Source: Anaerobiospirillum sp. NML120448
GTDB lineage: Bacteria > Pseudomonadota > Gammaproteobacteria > Enterobacterales > Succinivibrionaceae
Length of the DNA stretch: 64,000 nt
Direction: 5' to 3'
Assembly: GCF_023050945.1 (NCBI RefSeq)
Contig: NZ_JALKIM010000014.1
Coordinates: forward strand, 1-64,000
A program made the position numbers and the translations under genes. Under the pieces are notes generated by a model. It made no database searches. It was not told where the DNA came from and saw only the letters and a list, made by a program, of their open reading frames with translations. This document shows, in pieces, positions 54,376-64,000 of the stretch; position 1 is the stretch's first letter; each line of letters begins with the position of its first letter.

Positions 54376-54870
54376 ATGCCTTCTTTTGATATTGTTTCTG
54401 AGCTTAAAAAAGATGAGCTCCAGAATGCAGTAGATAATGCTAATCGTGAGTTACAAACTCGCTATGATTTTCGTGGTGTAGAAGCCTCTTATACTTTAGT
54501 AAAGACTGAAAACTTAGTTAAGCTTGAGGCTGACGAAGAGTTCCAAATCCAACAAATGGACGACATTCTTACCCAAAAGCTAATTAAGCGTGGTATTGAT
54601 GTTGGTTGTGCCGAGTTTAAGGACATTACTCGTTCTGGTAAAAAATCCTTACAGCAAGTAGCCTTCAAAGAGGGTATTGATAAAGAGTTAGGCAAGAAAA
54701 TTGTTAAACTTATCAAGGAAGAGAAGATCAAAGTTGATGCTAAGATGAATGACGACACCGTTCGTGTTCAGGGTAAAAAGCGTGATGATCTTCAAGCTGC
54801 CATTGCTGCTGTAAAGGCTAAGATGAGCGAATTAGGCCAGCCACTACAATTTACTAACTTCCGTGATTAG
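54376..54870 (+). CDS. yajQ: YajQ family nucleotide-binding protein
   Basis: A small cytoplasmic protein, 164 residues, with two ferredoxin-like domains; Xanthomonas relatives bind cyclic di-GMP and other members bind RNA or nucleotides. The signatures are MPSFDIVSELKKDELQNAVD, YDFRGVEAS and the closing LGQPLQFTNFRD. It is 33 nt after dxs with its own ribosome binding site (GGGAG). A strong terminator follows. If it binds c-di-GMP it could link to the EAL-HDOD proteins at 14.6-19.6 kb, but those look catalytically dead, and any link is speculative. Confidence 0.95.
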   Translation: MPSFDIVSELKKDELQNAVDNANRELQTRYDFRGVEASYTLVKTENLVKLEADEEFQIQQMDDILTQKLIKRGIDVGCAEFKDITRSGKKSLQQVAFKEGIDKELGKKIVKLIKEEKIKVDAKMNDDTVRVQGKKRDDLQAAIAAVKAKMSELGQPLQFTNFRD

Positions 54871-54901
54871 TCACTTTATTTAAGTCTAAAAGAGCGGAAT
54901 A

Positions 54902-54951
54902 AGGCCGCACATATAGGCTATCACTAGTCATAATGTGCGGCTTTTTTATTG
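54902..54951 (+). terminator. Terminator after yajQ
   Basis: Arms GCCGCACAT and ATGTGCGGC around a 22-nt loop, followed by TTTTTT. Confidence 0.88.
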
Positions 54952-54993
54952 GTGAGTATTGTTTCGTAAATTTTGTCTAAATTAGGCTTTGCC

Positions 54994-56292
54994 ATGTCTG
55001 TATCCAATGATAATCCTGCTAAAGAGAATAATAACGCTAAGAACAATGATGGCTTTATGGGGATGTTAAAAGAGATCTTCTCAAAGCGTATGGGTATATG
55101 CGTGGTAACTGGTTTTGCCTCTGGTATGCCTTTATTTGTGCTGATTAATTTGTTATCAGCCTATTTAAGAAAAGAGGGCCTAGATCTTAAGGTTATAGGT
55201 GCTTTTTCTTTAATGATGATTCCTTATACCTGGAAATTTGTCTGGGCTCCTTTTATCGACCGTTATGAGGTTTTTAAATTAGGTCGCCGCAAAGGATGGA
55301 TTATCGTATCTCAAATAGCCCTCATTGTTGCTATTGCCTCACTAGGATATGTCAATCCTCAAGAATCAATTATTACGGTAGCAGTATTGGCTACTGTGGT
55401 TGCTTTTGCCTCTGCCACTCAAGATATTGTGCTTGATGCCTATCGTCGTGAGTTCTTACCTGATAATGAGCTGGGTTTAGGTAATGCCATCTTTGTTAAT
55501 GCTTATCGTGTAGCAGGTTTAATTCCTGGCGGTGTGTCATTAATTATGGCTGATTACTTTTCATGGACTACAGTATTTAACTTTACCGCAGGCTGTTTAA
55601 TCCCTTGCTTATTGCTGTCTTTCTTTTTAAAAGAGCAAAATTGCTCCCATGCTCCTCGTACTTTAAAGGCTGCTATTGTTGAGCCTTTTGCCGAATTTAT
55701 TTATCGTCGTGGCGTAAAAGCTGCTATTTTTATCGTTTGTTTTGTCTTCTTATATAAGATTGGCGACTCAATGGCTTTAGCGCTAGCTACTCCTTTTTAT
55801 ATGGATTTAGGCTATAACCTCACTACCATTGGCATTGTTGCTAAAAACGTAGGTCTGTGGTCAACAGTAGTAGGTGGACTATTAGGCGGCGTATTTATGC
55901 TTAAGCTTGGTATTAACCGAGCTTTATGGGTTTTTGGTTTTATTCAACTGATTACCATTTTAGGATTTGTATTGCTAGCTAGATTAGGTGCTCATGAAAC
56001 ACCTTCGGTGTGGTTACTCTCTTTAGTGCTAGTATGTGAGTATGGCGGTGGTGGCCTGGGCACAGCTGCATTTGTAGCTTTCTTAGCTAAAGAGACCAAC
56101 CCTGCTTATACTGCAACCCAATTGGCCTTGCTCACCAGCTTTTCAGCCATTCCTCGTACCTTTTGTAATGCCGTCACAGGCTATTTAGTAGAAGGCCTAG
56201 GCTGGGAAAACTTCTTTATTTTATGTACCGTGCTAGCCATCCCAGGCATGCTTTTGCTCTTTAAAGTAGCACCTTTTTCCCAAAAGAATTAA
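54994..56292 (+). CDS. ampG: AmpG-family muropeptide/MFS permease
   Basis: An inner-membrane transporter importing anhydromuropeptides for murein recycling. About 12 hydrophobic segments are visible in 432 residues. Typical AmpG elements are GFASGMPLFVLINLLSAYLR, FVWAPFIDRY, QDIVLDAYRREFLPDNELG with GNAIFVNAYRVA, and a charged cytoplasmic end. E. coli AmpG is longer (491); this one lacks the extra C-terminal helices. ATG 54994 follows TTAGG by 7 nt; a TTG at 54973 has no ribosome binding site. Substrates would be produced by Slt (9488). Confidence 0.9.
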   Translation: MSVSNDNPAKENNNAKNNDGFMGMLKEIFSKRMGICVVTGFASGMPLFVLINLLSAYLRKEGLDLKVIGAFSLMMIPYTWKFVWAPFIDRYEVFKLGRRKGWIIVSQIALIVAIASLGYVNPQESIITVAVLATVVAFASATQDIVLDAYRREFLPDNELGLGNAIFVNAYRVAGLIPGGVSLIMADYFSWTTVFNFTAGCLIPCLLLSFFLKEQNCSHAPRTLKAAIVEPFAEFIYRRGVKAAIFIVCFVFLYKIGDSMALALATPFYMDLGYNLTTIGIVAKNVGLWSTVVGGLLGGVFMLKLGINRALWVFGFIQLITILGFVLLARLGAHETPSVWLLSLVLVCEYGGGGLGTAAFVAFLAKETNPAYTATQLALLTSFSAIPRTFCNAVTGYLVEGLGWENFFILCTVLAIPGMLLLFKVAPFSQKN

Positions 56293-57886
56293 CCACCCTC
56301 GCAACCTAGCAACTAGCACGCTTGCGTGCAGCAAGCTTACAGCTAGCTAGCTTGCTAGCTGCTAGTTTGCTGGCTCTCCCCTGCCTTTTAAATCTACCCT
56401 CTCACCTATGACAGCTTAGAACCATAGCAAGCTGTCATAGGTGATGGGGCGATCCTAATTTGCTTTTATTAAAGATGGGATCCTAGTAGTAAGCCCATCA
56501 AGCTGGTAAGTACAAACTTGTATCCTGACGTTCCTTTTTACAAGCGTTTGGGCAGAGAGTGTAAGTGCGTTGGTAAGTATGGAGTAAGTTGCTATGGTGG
56601 TGAAAATGTTTGGTTGTGGTGGTGCATTTAGATTTTTTGAGCTGAAATTTGCACCAATTTGGTAATTGTCATACAAGATTATGAACTATAAGAAAAACTT
56701 ATAATAAATCAAATAGACCTTGCTTTTAGGGCTCTTAGAAGTGGTTTTGAATTTAGTGCGATTGCTATCAATATGACTAAATTTATTTGTTTATCAGGGG
56801 TGATTAAGCGGTTATTTGTGCTTTAAGAGGCACTATTTTAAAGCACAAGCATGCTTTTTATTAGATACAGATATAGGTGGTAGCTAGGGTGGTGCTTTTT
56901 TAAGGACGATTTAGTTAACCTGATTGACTAATTATTTGGGTTAAAAAAGCTAATTTTTAGGGCTTAATGTTTTTTCAAACTTCGTCACAAAAGGCGAGAG
57001 CTTAGCACTACTAAGCATATATAACCAATTGATTTTGTGGTAAAATTTGAAGCTTGATGCCTACCTCTAGTAGCTAGAGTGGGTACCTTTTACACTCTAT
57101 TTATCTTTGTTGATGGGTGGTGTTTTAGCTACGGCTAAAATAGTGCACGTGAACAAAAGATAATATTTCTAGCAAGTTATGAAGATAAAGACGGGGCTTA
57201 TGTATTTTTTCGTGTATGTAGGCCTTATTTTTTCTAAATTTTGCTTGAATTTTTCAGACTTTATTTTAAAGATTTTGCACTCAGTTGCCTATTAGTGCTA
57301 ACAATCAATAGTTTGAATGCTTAGCAAAGCGTGTGCGCCTGTACAAGCTAGCTTGAGCGTTTGTTAGTTTATTCAAACAAACCTCTATTAAGAGCTGTAT
57401 GTTCAGAGCGGTGAGCGCCTAATTAAGAATTTAGCTAGCGATTGGCAGTATTTGTCTATGCGCTTTGACATAGGTCTATTGGTTGTAAAGCAAATAAGAT
57501 TTTGTCTAAGAGTGTCATAAGGTCTCATTTAAAAATTCAATTTCATTTAGTCATATTTCGGTATGGCTATGAATATCCATCAAGGTGGTTTAGCTTTTTA
57601 AGTTAGATCTATTTTGCATGGATGTTTGTCATTGCTAGAGTACAGTGAAAGGTACAATGCTTGGTTACTTGTCCTTATGTAATTGTTCTTATGACTGGGT
57701 GCTTAGGTGCAAACTTAAGATAGGTTGATAAGGGCAATCAATATTAGGACTGATAAGGCAATAAGATAGGGCTTTGTGCTACTAAGTGTTGTTTTATAAG
57801 TAATGAGCTCCTTGAGAGTCTGCTATAGAGGCTAGTCTGAAGTAAGTGGAGTTTATCTCCTAAAAAGTTTTGTATTGGAACCGCCT
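56293..57886. other. 1.6-kb gap before nqrA
   Basis: No gene is supported here; small frames (for example 56455-56676 minus) lack ribosome binding sites and homology. Contents: a GC-rich island (56293-56380) with AGCTAGCTAGCTTGCTAGCT-like words, a perfect 16-bp inverted repeat at 56402-56444, then about 1.3 kb of AT-rich sequence without recognisable motifs. The nqr promoter should be at the right end; I could not define it. Confidence 0.4.
56402..56444. repeat. Perfect 16-bp inverted repeat after ampG
   Basis: TCACCTATGACAGCTT (56402-56417) and AAGCTGTCATAGGTGA (56429-56444) with an 11-nt loop. It lacks a T run on either strand, so it is not a standard terminator. Confidence 0.8.
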
Positions 57887-59239
57887 ATGATTAACATCAA
57901 AAAAGGATTGGATCTGCCTATTAGCGGCCAACCTGATCAGTCTATAGGCGCATGTCCAGAGGTTAAGCACGTTGGCCTTATTGGCAGTGATTACCCTGGT
58001 TTGCGTCCTTCCATGGCTGTTGAAGTTGGTTCAGCTGTTAAAAAGGGCCAGGTACTGTTCGAGGATAAGAAAAACCCTGGAACACGTTTTACCGCTCCAG
58101 CCTCTGGTACTGTTGTTGCAGTCAACCGCGGCGAGCGTAGAGCATTCCAGTCAATCGTTATCGAAGTAGATGAGTCAGTAAAGGGTGTTGAATTTAAGAA
58201 GACCCCTGCTGATAAGCTTGCTGAACTTTCTCTTGAAGATGTCAAGAGCGAGCTCATCGAGTCTGGTATGTGGACTGCATTACGTACCCGTCCTTACGAT
58301 AAGGTACCTCATGTAAACAGCTTACCTCACTCCATCTTCGTAACTGCTATGGATACCAATCCATTAGCAGCTGACCCACGTCCAGTGATCGCAGCTAAGG
58401 CAGAAGCATTTAAGAATGGTTTAACTGTGTTAAGCCGTTTAGGTGTTACTGTTTATGTATGCCATGATGCTCACTCTGTGCCATTATGCGATGCACCAAA
58501 CGTAAAAGAGGAGATGTTTGAAGGTCCTCACCCAGCTGGTCTAGCAGGTACCCACATTCATTTCTTAGATCCTGTATCTGAGACTAAGACTGTATGGCAC
58601 ATCAATTACCAAGACGTAATTGCTATCGGTCACCTCTTTGTAGAAGGCGAGCTTTATAACAAGCGCGTAATCTCTATTGCTGGTCCAAATGCTAAGGATC
58701 CTCGTGTTGTAGAGACCATTTTAGGTGCTTCTATTGCCGAGTTAAGCGCAAATGAGGTTATTCCTTCTGAGTATGGCGTACGTGTTATTTCTGGCTCCGT
58801 GCTTTGGGGTAACAACGCTGTTGGTGCCTTTGCTTATTTAGGCCGCTACCACAGCCAAGTATCCATTTTAGAAGAAGGTAAGATGAATGAGCTCTTACAC
58901 AAGAGCTGGTTAGGCTTAGGTCTAAAGCGTCATTCAGCCTCCCGTGCTTTTGCTTCTGCTTTCTTCAAGCCTGCTGAGTATATCTTCAATACTGCTGTTA
59001 ATGGCGGTAGCCGTCCAATGGTGCCAATTGGTCAGTATGAGAGAGTATTCCCTCTCGATATGGAACCAACTATGTTATTACGCTCCATTGAGATCAATGA
59101 TGTTGATCAGGCTAAGCTTTTAGGCTGTTTAGAGCTCTCTGAAGAAGACGTAGCTTTATGCACCTACGTATGTCCAGGTAAGACTGACTACGGTCGCCTC
59201 TTACGTCGTAGCTTAACTAAGATTGAGCTGGAGGGTTAA
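57887..59239 (+). CDS. nqrA: Na+-translocating NADH:quinone reductase subunit A
   Basis: The peripheral quinone-binding subunit of Na+-NQR, which pumps sodium with electrons from NADH. The 450 residues match Vibrio NqrA: MINIKKGLDLPISGQ, FEDKKNPGTRFTAPASGTV (lipoyl-like fold), FVTAMDTNPLAADP, GPHPAGLAGTHIHFL, PLDMEPT and the C-terminal ALCTYVCPGKTDYG. ATG 57887 gives the standard N-terminus. The ribosome binding site is poor, and a TTG at 57875 is possible but adds only EPP. It leads the six-gene operon. Confidence 0.97.
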   Translation: MINIKKGLDLPISGQPDQSIGACPEVKHVGLIGSDYPGLRPSMAVEVGSAVKKGQVLFEDKKNPGTRFTAPASGTVVAVNRGERRAFQSIVIEVDESVKGVEFKKTPADKLAELSLEDVKSELIESGMWTALRTRPYDKVPHVNSLPHSIFVTAMDTNPLAADPRPVIAAKAEAFKNGLTVLSRLGVTVYVCHDAHSVPLCDAPNVKEEMFEGPHPAGLAGTHIHFLDPVSETKTVWHINYQDVIAIGHLFVEGELYNKRVISIAGPNAKDPRVVETILGASIAELSANEVIPSEYGVRVISGSVLWGNNAVGAFAYLGRYHSQVSILEEGKMNELLHKSWLGLGLKRHSASRAFASAFFKPAEYIFNTAVNGGSRPMVPIGQYERVFPLDMEPTMLLRSIEINDVDQAKLLGCLELSEEDVALCTYVCPGKTDYGRLLRRSLTKIELEG

Positions 59240-59242
59240 TAC

Positions 59243-60487
59243 GTGTTGTTAGGTCTCTTTAAGAAAATTGCTCCAATGTTTGAGAAGGGCGGCATCCTCG
59301 AGAAGCTTTACCCTCTCTACGAAGCTCAGTTCACCTTACTTTTCTCATCTGGTAAGGTAACTACTGGCAATACTCATGTGCGTGACTATATTGACTTAAA
59401 GCGCATCATGATTATTGTTTTCTTCGCTGTGTTCCCAGCTATGATCTATGGTTGGTTCAACGTAGGCGATCAAACCATTATGGCTCTTTCCACCATGGAT
59501 AACGGTGCTGAGGTAGCTTCCACTAGTTATGCTTTATTTAGTGCTGACTACCACTATGCTATCGTTCAGATGTTAGGTGGTTCTTTAGGTGCTGACGCAG
59601 GCGTATGCTCAAAGTTCTTAATTGGCTTTGTATACTTCTTACCAATTTACATCACTGTATTTGTTGTTGGTGCATTCTGGGAAGTTTTATTCTGCTTAGT
59701 ACGTGGTCACGAAGTTAACGAAGGCTTCTTCGTTACCTCCATTTTATTTGCCTTAATCGTTCCTCCTACCATTCCTTTATGGCAGGCTGCTTTAGGTATT
59801 ACCTTTGGCGTTGTGATCGGTAAGGAAGTATTCGGTGGTACTGGCCGTAACTTCATGAACCCAGCCTTAACTGGTCGTGCATTCTTATTCTTCGCATATC
59901 CTGCCAACATCTCTGGTACCAACTGCTGGGTTCCAGTTGATGGTTTCTCTGGCGCTACTCCTTTAGCTCAATGGGCCGAGGGTGGTGAGGCTGCCTTAGT
60001 AAACACTTTAGGCGAGAAGATCACTTGGATGGATGCCTTCATTGGTAACATCCCAGGCTCTTTAGGCGAAGGTTCAACCTTAATGATCATTTTAGGTGCT
60101 GTTATGATCGTAGGTCTTGGTATTGCCTCTTGGCGTATCATGGCTGGTATCTTACTCGGCGCTTTCTTATGCTCATCCATTTTCAACGCCGTAGGCTCTG
60201 ACACCAACTACATGTTCTCAATGACCTTCATTTGGCACTTAGTATTAGGTGGTTTTGCTTTCGGTACTGTATTTATGGCAACCGACCCAGTGTCTTCTTC
60301 CTTCACCGAAGGTGGTAAGTGGGCATTTGGTATCTTAATCGGTGTCATGGTTGTGCTAATTCGTACCGTAAACCCTGCTTATCCAGAAGGCATGATGCTT
60401 GCCATCTTGTTTGCTAACTGCTGGGCTCCATTGTTCGACTACTTAGCAACCAACCGCAACATCAAGAGGAGACTTGCTCGTGCTTAA
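59243..60487 (+). CDS. nqrB: Na+-translocating NADH:quinone reductase subunit B
   Basis: An integral membrane subunit with the Na+ path, carrying a covalently bound FMN. Threonine in [11 protein letters not shown] (about residue 237) is the FMN attachment site as in Vibrio NqrB (Thr236). The 414 residues have about 8-10 spans, with the conserved [20 protein letters not shown] and [19 protein letters not shown]. The start is GTG 59243, with GGAGGG 7 nt upstream; it lies 3 nt after nqrA. Its end overlaps the start of nqrC, which suggests translational coupling. Confidence 0.97.
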   Translation: MLLGLFKKIAPMFEKGGILEKLYPLYEAQFTLLFSSGKVTTGNTHVRDYIDLKRIMIIVFFAVFPAMIYGWFNVGDQTIMALSTMDNGAEVASTSYALFSADYHYAIVQMLGGSLGADAGVCSKFLIGFVYFLPIYITVFVVGAFWEVLFCLVRGHEVNEGFFVTSILFALIVPPTIPLWQAALGITFGVVIGKEVFGGTGRNFMNPALTGRAFLFFAYPANISGTNCWVPVDGFSGATPLAQWAEGGEAALVNTLGEKITWMDAFIGNIPGSLGEGSTLMIILGAVMIVGLGIASWRIMAGILLGAFLCSSIFNAVGSDTNYMFSMTFIWHLVLGGFAFGTVFMATDPVSSSFTEGGKWAFGILIGVMVVLIRTVNPAYPEGMMLAILFANCWAPLFDYLATNRNIKRRLARA

Positions 60488-61262
60488 GCTCAATAAAGAC
60501 TCCGTATTTGGCACTTTTGTTATTATTATCGGCTTCTGTTTAGTTTGCTCGGTAGTAGTTTCCAGTGCTGTAGTTGCATTAGGTCCATTCCAACAGGCCG
60601 CTATTGCCAATGACCGTCAGGTAAACATCTTACGTGTTTCTGGCTTTGATGTTAAAGGCTCTGTTGCTGCAACTTACAAAGCCCACATTGAGGCTAAGCT
60701 TTTAGACCTTGAGACTGGTAAGTTTATCGACGATCCTGATAACAAGGCTGATAGCTTCAATTTCCAATCTTTAGCTAAGGATCCAGCTTACAACGTAGCT
60801 ATCCCAGCTGAAGAAGACTATGCTGGTATTCGTACTCGTACCAAGGTTATGCCAATCTACCTCTCCAAGGATGAGAACGGCAATGTAGTTCGCTACATCC
60901 TTCCATTCTATGGTCAGGCTCTTTGGTCAACCGTATATGGCTATTTAGCTGTTGATACCGATGGCAATACCATGAAGGCAGTAACCTTCTACAGCCATGG
61001 TGAGACTCCAGGCTTAGGTGGTGAGATTGATAACCCACGCTGGCAGGCTTTATGGGTAGACAAGAAGCTTGTTCGTGAAGATGGCAGCCGTGGTTTCAAC
61101 ATCACTAAGACTCCTGATCACAATGGCGAAGGCAAGGACTATGACGTAGATAGTCTTACTGGTGCAACTTTAACCGCACGTGGTGTTGATAACGCTGCTA
61201 ACTACTGGTTTAACGTTGCTTACAAGGCCTTCTTAGACAATCTTCGCAAGGGAGAGCTCTAA
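60480..61262 (+). CDS. nqrC: Na+-translocating NADH:quinone reductase subunit C
   Basis: A single-span periplasmic-facing subunit with the second covalent FMN. The 260 residues have a membrane helix (about 13-33), a periplasmic domain, and the FMN motif [13 protein letters not shown] near residue 225. [16 protein letters not shown] is a strong family element. The start is assigned to GTG 60480, overlapping the nqrB stop by 8 nt, with AGAGGA about 9 nt upstream; TTG 60474 is a poorer option. It ends directly before nqrD. Confidence 0.96.
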   Translation: MLKLNKDSVFGTFVIIIGFCLVCSVVVSSAVVALGPFQQAAIANDRQVNILRVSGFDVKGSVAATYKAHIEAKLLDLETGKFIDDPDNKADSFNFQSLAKDPAYNVAIPAEEDYAGIRTRTKVMPIYLSKDENGNVVRYILPFYGQALWSTVYGYLAVDTDGNTMKAVTFYSHGETPGLGGEIDNPRWQALWVDKKLVREDGSRGFNITKTPDHNGEGKDYDVDSLTGATLTARGVDNAANYWFNVAYKAFLDNLRKGEL

Positions 61263-61922
61263 ATGAGTGACGCTAAGACTCCATCTTGGAAAGAGGTACT
61301 TTTAGATCCGCTCATCGCTAATAACCCAGTGATGGTGCAGGTTCTTGGTATCTGTTCTTCCCTAGCTGTTACTTCTTCTATGAAGACAGCTTTCGTTATG
61401 GGTATTTCTGTTACTTGCGTGTGTGCTCTTGCAAACTTAGCAGTATCTTTTACTCGTAACTACATTCCAAGCTCGGTACGTATTATTGCTCAGATGACCA
61501 TTATTGCTTCTTTAGTAATCTTGGTTGACCAGGTCTTAAAGGCTTTTGCTTATGATCTTTCCAAGCAATTATCCGTATACGTTGGTCTGATTATTACTAA
61601 CTGTATCGTTATGGGCCGTACTGAGGGCTTTGCTCTTAAGTATCCACCAATGACCTCTTTAATGGACGGTATTGGTAATGGTCTCGGTTATATGTTGGTG
61701 TTATGCACCATCGCCACTATCCGTGAAATCTTCGGTTCTGGCTCTTGGTTCGGCATCACCTTATTAGAGACTGTTAATAACGGCGGTTGGTACGTGCCAT
61801 GCGGCTTGCTCGTAATGCCACCATGCGGCTTCTTCTTAGTAGGTCTCTTAATCTGGGTTGTTAAGACCTTCCGTAAGGACTTAGTTGAGCAGCCTGAGTA
61901 CGAGACTCACAGAGAGGATTAA
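61263..61922 (+). CDS. nqrD: Na+-translocating NADH:quinone reductase subunit D
   Basis: An integral membrane subunit with about six spans, 219 residues, forming with NqrE a pair of inverted repeats that hold an iron or 2Fe-2S centre in the membrane. Features: [20 protein letters not shown] and [17 protein letters not shown], both with the centre's conserved Cys. Its ATG at 61263 immediately follows the nqrC stop. The C-terminus is charged ([10 protein letters not shown]). Confidence 0.96.
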   Translation: MSDAKTPSWKEVLLDPLIANNPVMVQVLGICSSLAVTSSMKTAFVMGISVTCVCALANLAVSFTRNYIPSSVRIIAQMTIIASLVILVDQVLKAFAYDLSKQLSVYVGLIITNCIVMGRTEGFALKYPPMTSLMDGIGNGLGYMLVLCTIATIREIFGSGSWFGITLLETVNNGGWYVPCGLLVMPPCGFFLVGLLIWVVKTFRKDLVEQPEYETHRED

Positions 61923-61927
61923 TACAG

Positions 61928-62527
61928 ATGTTAGAACATTATCTTTCTCTGCTCGTTAAGAGTATCTTTATTGAGAACATGGCTTTAGCCTTCTTCTTAG
62001 GTATGTGTACTTTCTTGGCAGTTTCCAAGAAGGTTACTACCTCTGCAGGCTTAGGCGCAGCCGTTATCATGGTTCAAATGTTGGCTGTACCAGTTAACAA
62101 CTTGGTAAATGCCTATGTATTAAAGCCAAATGCTTTAGTAGAGGGTCTTGACCTTTCTTTCTTAAGCTTCATTACCTACATTGGTGTTATCGCAGCTTTA
62201 GTACAAGTCTTAGAAATGTTCTTAGACAAGTTTGTACCATCTCTTTATAGTGCATTAGGTATTTTCTTACCATTAATCACTGTAAACTGCGTTATCTTCG
62301 CAGGTGTATCCTTCATGGTTCAGCGTGAGTACAACTTCGCTGAGTCTGTAGTTTACGCATTTGGTTCTGGTAGCTCTTGGGCAATTGCCTTAGTACTTTT
62401 ATCCGCTATTCGTGAGCGCTTAAAGTACTCTGATGCTCCAGCAGGCGTACGTGGCTTAAGCTTAGTATTCATCACCTCTGGTTTGATGGCTATTGGCTTC
62501 ATGTCCTTCTCAGGCATTCAGCTCTAA
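61928..62527 (+). CDS. nqrE: Na+-translocating NADH:quinone reductase subunit E
   Basis: A membrane subunit, 199 residues, six spans, paralogous to NqrD. The motifs [20 protein letters not shown] and [17 protein letters not shown] contain the two Cys that complete the intramembrane iron centre. The start ATG 61928 is 5 nt after the nqrD stop. nqrF follows by 9 nt. Confidence 0.96.
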   Translation: MLEHYLSLLVKSIFIENMALAFFLGMCTFLAVSKKVTTSAGLGAAVIMVQMLAVPVNNLVNAYVLKPNALVEGLDLSFLSFITYIGVIAALVQVLEMFLDKFVPSLYSALGIFLPLITVNCVIFAGVSFMVQREYNFAESVVYAFGSGSSWAIALVLLSAIRERLKYSDAPAGVRGLSLVFITSGLMAIGFMSFSGIQL

Positions 62528-62536
62528 GGGGTAAGC

Positions 62537-63766
62537 ATGTTTACAATCGTTTCAGGCGTTGTGATGTTTGTGGTCTTAGTAGCTGTTTTAGTTGCTTTGA
62601 TCCTCATTGCTAAGCGCTTCTTAGTAAATTCAGGAGACATTACCATTGGTGTTAATGGTGATGAATCCTTAGGCTTTAAGTGCCAGGCTGGTACCAAGCT
62701 CTTAAACGACTTATCCGATAAGGGTATCTTCGTTTCTTCAGCTTGCGGTGGTCGTGGTGCTTGTGGCCAGTGTAAAGTTAAGGTTACCAAGGGTGGCGGT
62801 GACGTTTTACCTATTGAGTTCTCTCACTTTACCAAGCGTCAAATTCGTGAAGGCTGGCGTTTAGCTTGCCAGGTTACTTTAAAGAGTGACTGTGAGATCG
62901 AATTACCAGCCGAAATTTTCGGTGTTAAGAAGTGGGAATGTGAAGTTATCTCTAACGATAACGTAGCAACCTTTATTAAAGAGTTACGTTTGAAGGTACC
63001 TGAGGGCGAGGAAGTTCCATTCCGCGCTGGTGGTTACATTCAGATCGAAGCTCCAGCTCATACTGTTTACTACAAGGATTTTGATATCCCAGAGCAGTAT
63101 CGTGCTGATTGGGAGCACTTTGGCTTATTTGACTTGGTTTCCAAGGTTGATGAGCCTTCTATCCGTGCTTACTCCATGGCTAACTACCCAGAAGAGAAGG
63201 GCCTCATTATGCTTAACGTGCGTATTGCTACCCCACCTCTTCGTCAGTTGAAGGAAATTAAGCCAGGTATCATGTCCTCCTACATTTGGAGCTTAAAGCC
63301 TGGTGATAAGGTAACTATCTCTGGTCCATTCGGTGAGTTCTTCGCCCGTGAGACTGATAATGAGATGGTCTTCATCGGTGGTGGCGCTGGTATGGCCCCA
63401 ATGCGTTCTCACATCTTCGATCAGTTAAAGCGTCTTAACTCTAAGCGTCGCATTTCTTTCTGGTACGGTGCTCGTTCCATGAAGGAAGCATTCTACGTTG
63501 ATGAGTTCAATCAGTTAGCTAAGGATCATCCAAACTTCACTTGGCACTTAGCTTTATCTGAGCCTCTTCCAGAGGATAACTGGACTGGCGCAACTGGCTT
63601 CATTCACAATGTTCTTTATGAGAACTACTTAAAGAACCACAAGAATCCAGAAGACTGCGAGTTCTACATGTGTGGTCCTCCAATGATGACCAAGTCTTGT
63701 GTGGATATGCTCCACAGCTTAGGTGTTGAAGACGAGAACATCCTCTTCGATAACTTCGGCGGCTAA
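62537..63766 (+). CDS. nqrF: Na+-translocating NADH:quinone reductase subunit F
   Basis: The NADH-oxidising entry subunit. The 409 residues have an N-terminal membrane helix (about 4-25), a 2Fe-2S ferredoxin domain with Cys70, 76, 79 ([16 protein letters not shown]) and Cys111 (RLACQV), the same positions as in Vibrio, an FAD domain ([12 protein letters not shown]) and an NADH domain ([27 protein letters not shown]). It is last in the visible operon and followed by a strong terminator. The FMN-transferase genes apbE/nqrM, often just downstream, are not within the window. Confidence 0.97.
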   Translation: MFTIVSGVVMFVVLVAVLVALILIAKRFLVNSGDITIGVNGDESLGFKCQAGTKLLNDLSDKGIFVSSACGGRGACGQCKVKVTKGGGDVLPIEFSHFTKRQIREGWRLACQVTLKSDCEIELPAEIFGVKKWECEVISNDNVATFIKELRLKVPEGEEVPFRAGGYIQIEAPAHTVYYKDFDIPEQYRADWEHFGLFDLVSKVDEPSIRAYSMANYPEEKGLIMLNVRIATPPLRQLKEIKPGIMSSYIWSLKPGDKVTISGPFGEFFARETDNEMVFIGGGAGMAPMRSHIFDQLKRLNSKRRISFWYGARSMKEAFYVDEFNQLAKDHPNFTWHLALSEPLPEDNWTGATGFIHNVLYENYLKNHKNPEDCEFYMCGPPMMTKSCVDMLHSLGVEDENILFDNFGG

Positions 63767-63788
63767 TCTTAGCTCAAGAAATCACATG

Positions 63789-63842
63789 AGGTAGTAATCA
63801 CTACCTAAAAAAAAGCCCTGCTCTATAGCAGGGCTTTTTTTT
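63789..63842 (+). terminator. Terminator after nqrF
   Basis: AAAAAAGCCCTGCT and AGCAGGGCTTTTTT with loop CTAT (63806-63842), immediately preceded by a palindrome AGGTAGT-AATC-ACTACCT (about 63789-63806). Confidence 0.93.
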
Positions 63843-63846
63843 GTGC

Positions 63847-64000
63847 CCTCATCCCTAGCAAAATTATCAAAACCAGCCCACACAAGCCCATCCTACGGCT
63901 GTTCTTGCTGCGCTGCGCCAAGCTACGCTGCGCCAGCTGCGCTGAGCTCAGCTTTGCCATCCCAGCCCTTCCTTGCAACTCCCTTTATCCTCAATCAATG
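63847..64000. repeat. GC-rich repeat island at right edge
   Basis: CGCTGCGCCA occurs twice (63911-63920, 63926-63935) at a 15-nt period within a GCTGC-rich stretch. No gene is seen. It matches the style of the other islands. Confidence 0.5.

Noticed and set aside
56455-56676. A 73-codon minus-strand frame after ampG
   Set aside because: No ribosome binding site, no recognised motif, in an AT-rich gap with other non-coding features.

Overview
The window looks like a chromosomal segment of an AT-leaning gammaproteobacterium. Evidence: a Sec/Lol envelope system (LolB, LolCDE), Slt-type and AmpG-type murein recycling proteins, the lolB-ispE-prs gene order, gammaproteobacterial-type RpsO, Pnp, Prs, Asd, PheST, ThiI, SlyD and XseB, and a complete six-gene Na+-translocating NADH:quinone reductase. 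With three tandem Na+-coupled NSS amino-acid transporters, this fits a sodium-using, possibly anaerobic gut or rumen relative of the Aeromonadales (Succinivibrionaceae-like). That taxonomic placement is an inference from gene content and style, not a database result. There is no prophage, CRISPR array or rRNA. The only mobile-element hint is a truncated gene at the left edge.

Layout: 1-391 is a truncated minus-strand gene of possible transposase type. 0.7-3.8 kb holds rpsO and pnp. 4.7-9.3 kb holds three tandem NSS symporters. 9.5-11.9 kb is a lytic transglycosylase with a histone-like basic linker, followed by tRNA-Leu(GAG). 12.7-19.6 kb holds an exported protein of unknown function and two paralogous degenerate EAL-HDOD proteins. 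19.6-24.6 kb (minus) is prs, ispE, lolB and ycaO. 24.8-29.4 kb holds a membrane protein of unknown function, asd, a lipoprotein and a VC2046-like protein. 29.4-32.4 kb (minus) is mtnN, a CbiB-like membrane protein and smrA. 33.1-38.0 kb is a long structured leader plus glgC, an acyltransferase and a membrane-anchored protein. 38.2-41.8 kb is slyD, thiI and an aldo/keto reductase. 42-45.9 kb is lolCDE. 46-50.6 kb is a yajL-like gene, then pheS and pheT with unusual leaders. 50.9-56.3 kb is xseB-ispA-dxs-yajQ and ampG. 57.9-63.8 kb is nqrABCDEF.

The genes form coherent groups. Nqr would build a sodium gradient and the NSS carriers would spend it. IspE, Dxs and IspA make isoprenoid precursors, including quinone side chains for Nqr. 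LolB, LolCDE and several lipoproteins form the lipoprotein-sorting axis. Slt and AmpG belong to murein turnover. Prs, Asd, MtnN, ThiI and PheST are housekeeping metabolism and translation.

Three genome-style oddities stand out. First, many proteins carry long low-complexity tails or linkers: Slt, both EAL-HDOD proteins, the 24.8-kb protein, the CbiB-like protein, LolD and SlyD. Second, GC-rich intergenic islands are built of short repeats whose period is often a multiple of three. Third, several leaders are predicted to be strongly structured: upstream of glgC, upstream of pheS, and between pheS and pheT. The glgC leader RNA (about 33177-33403) is the best candidate for an undescribed regulatory element.
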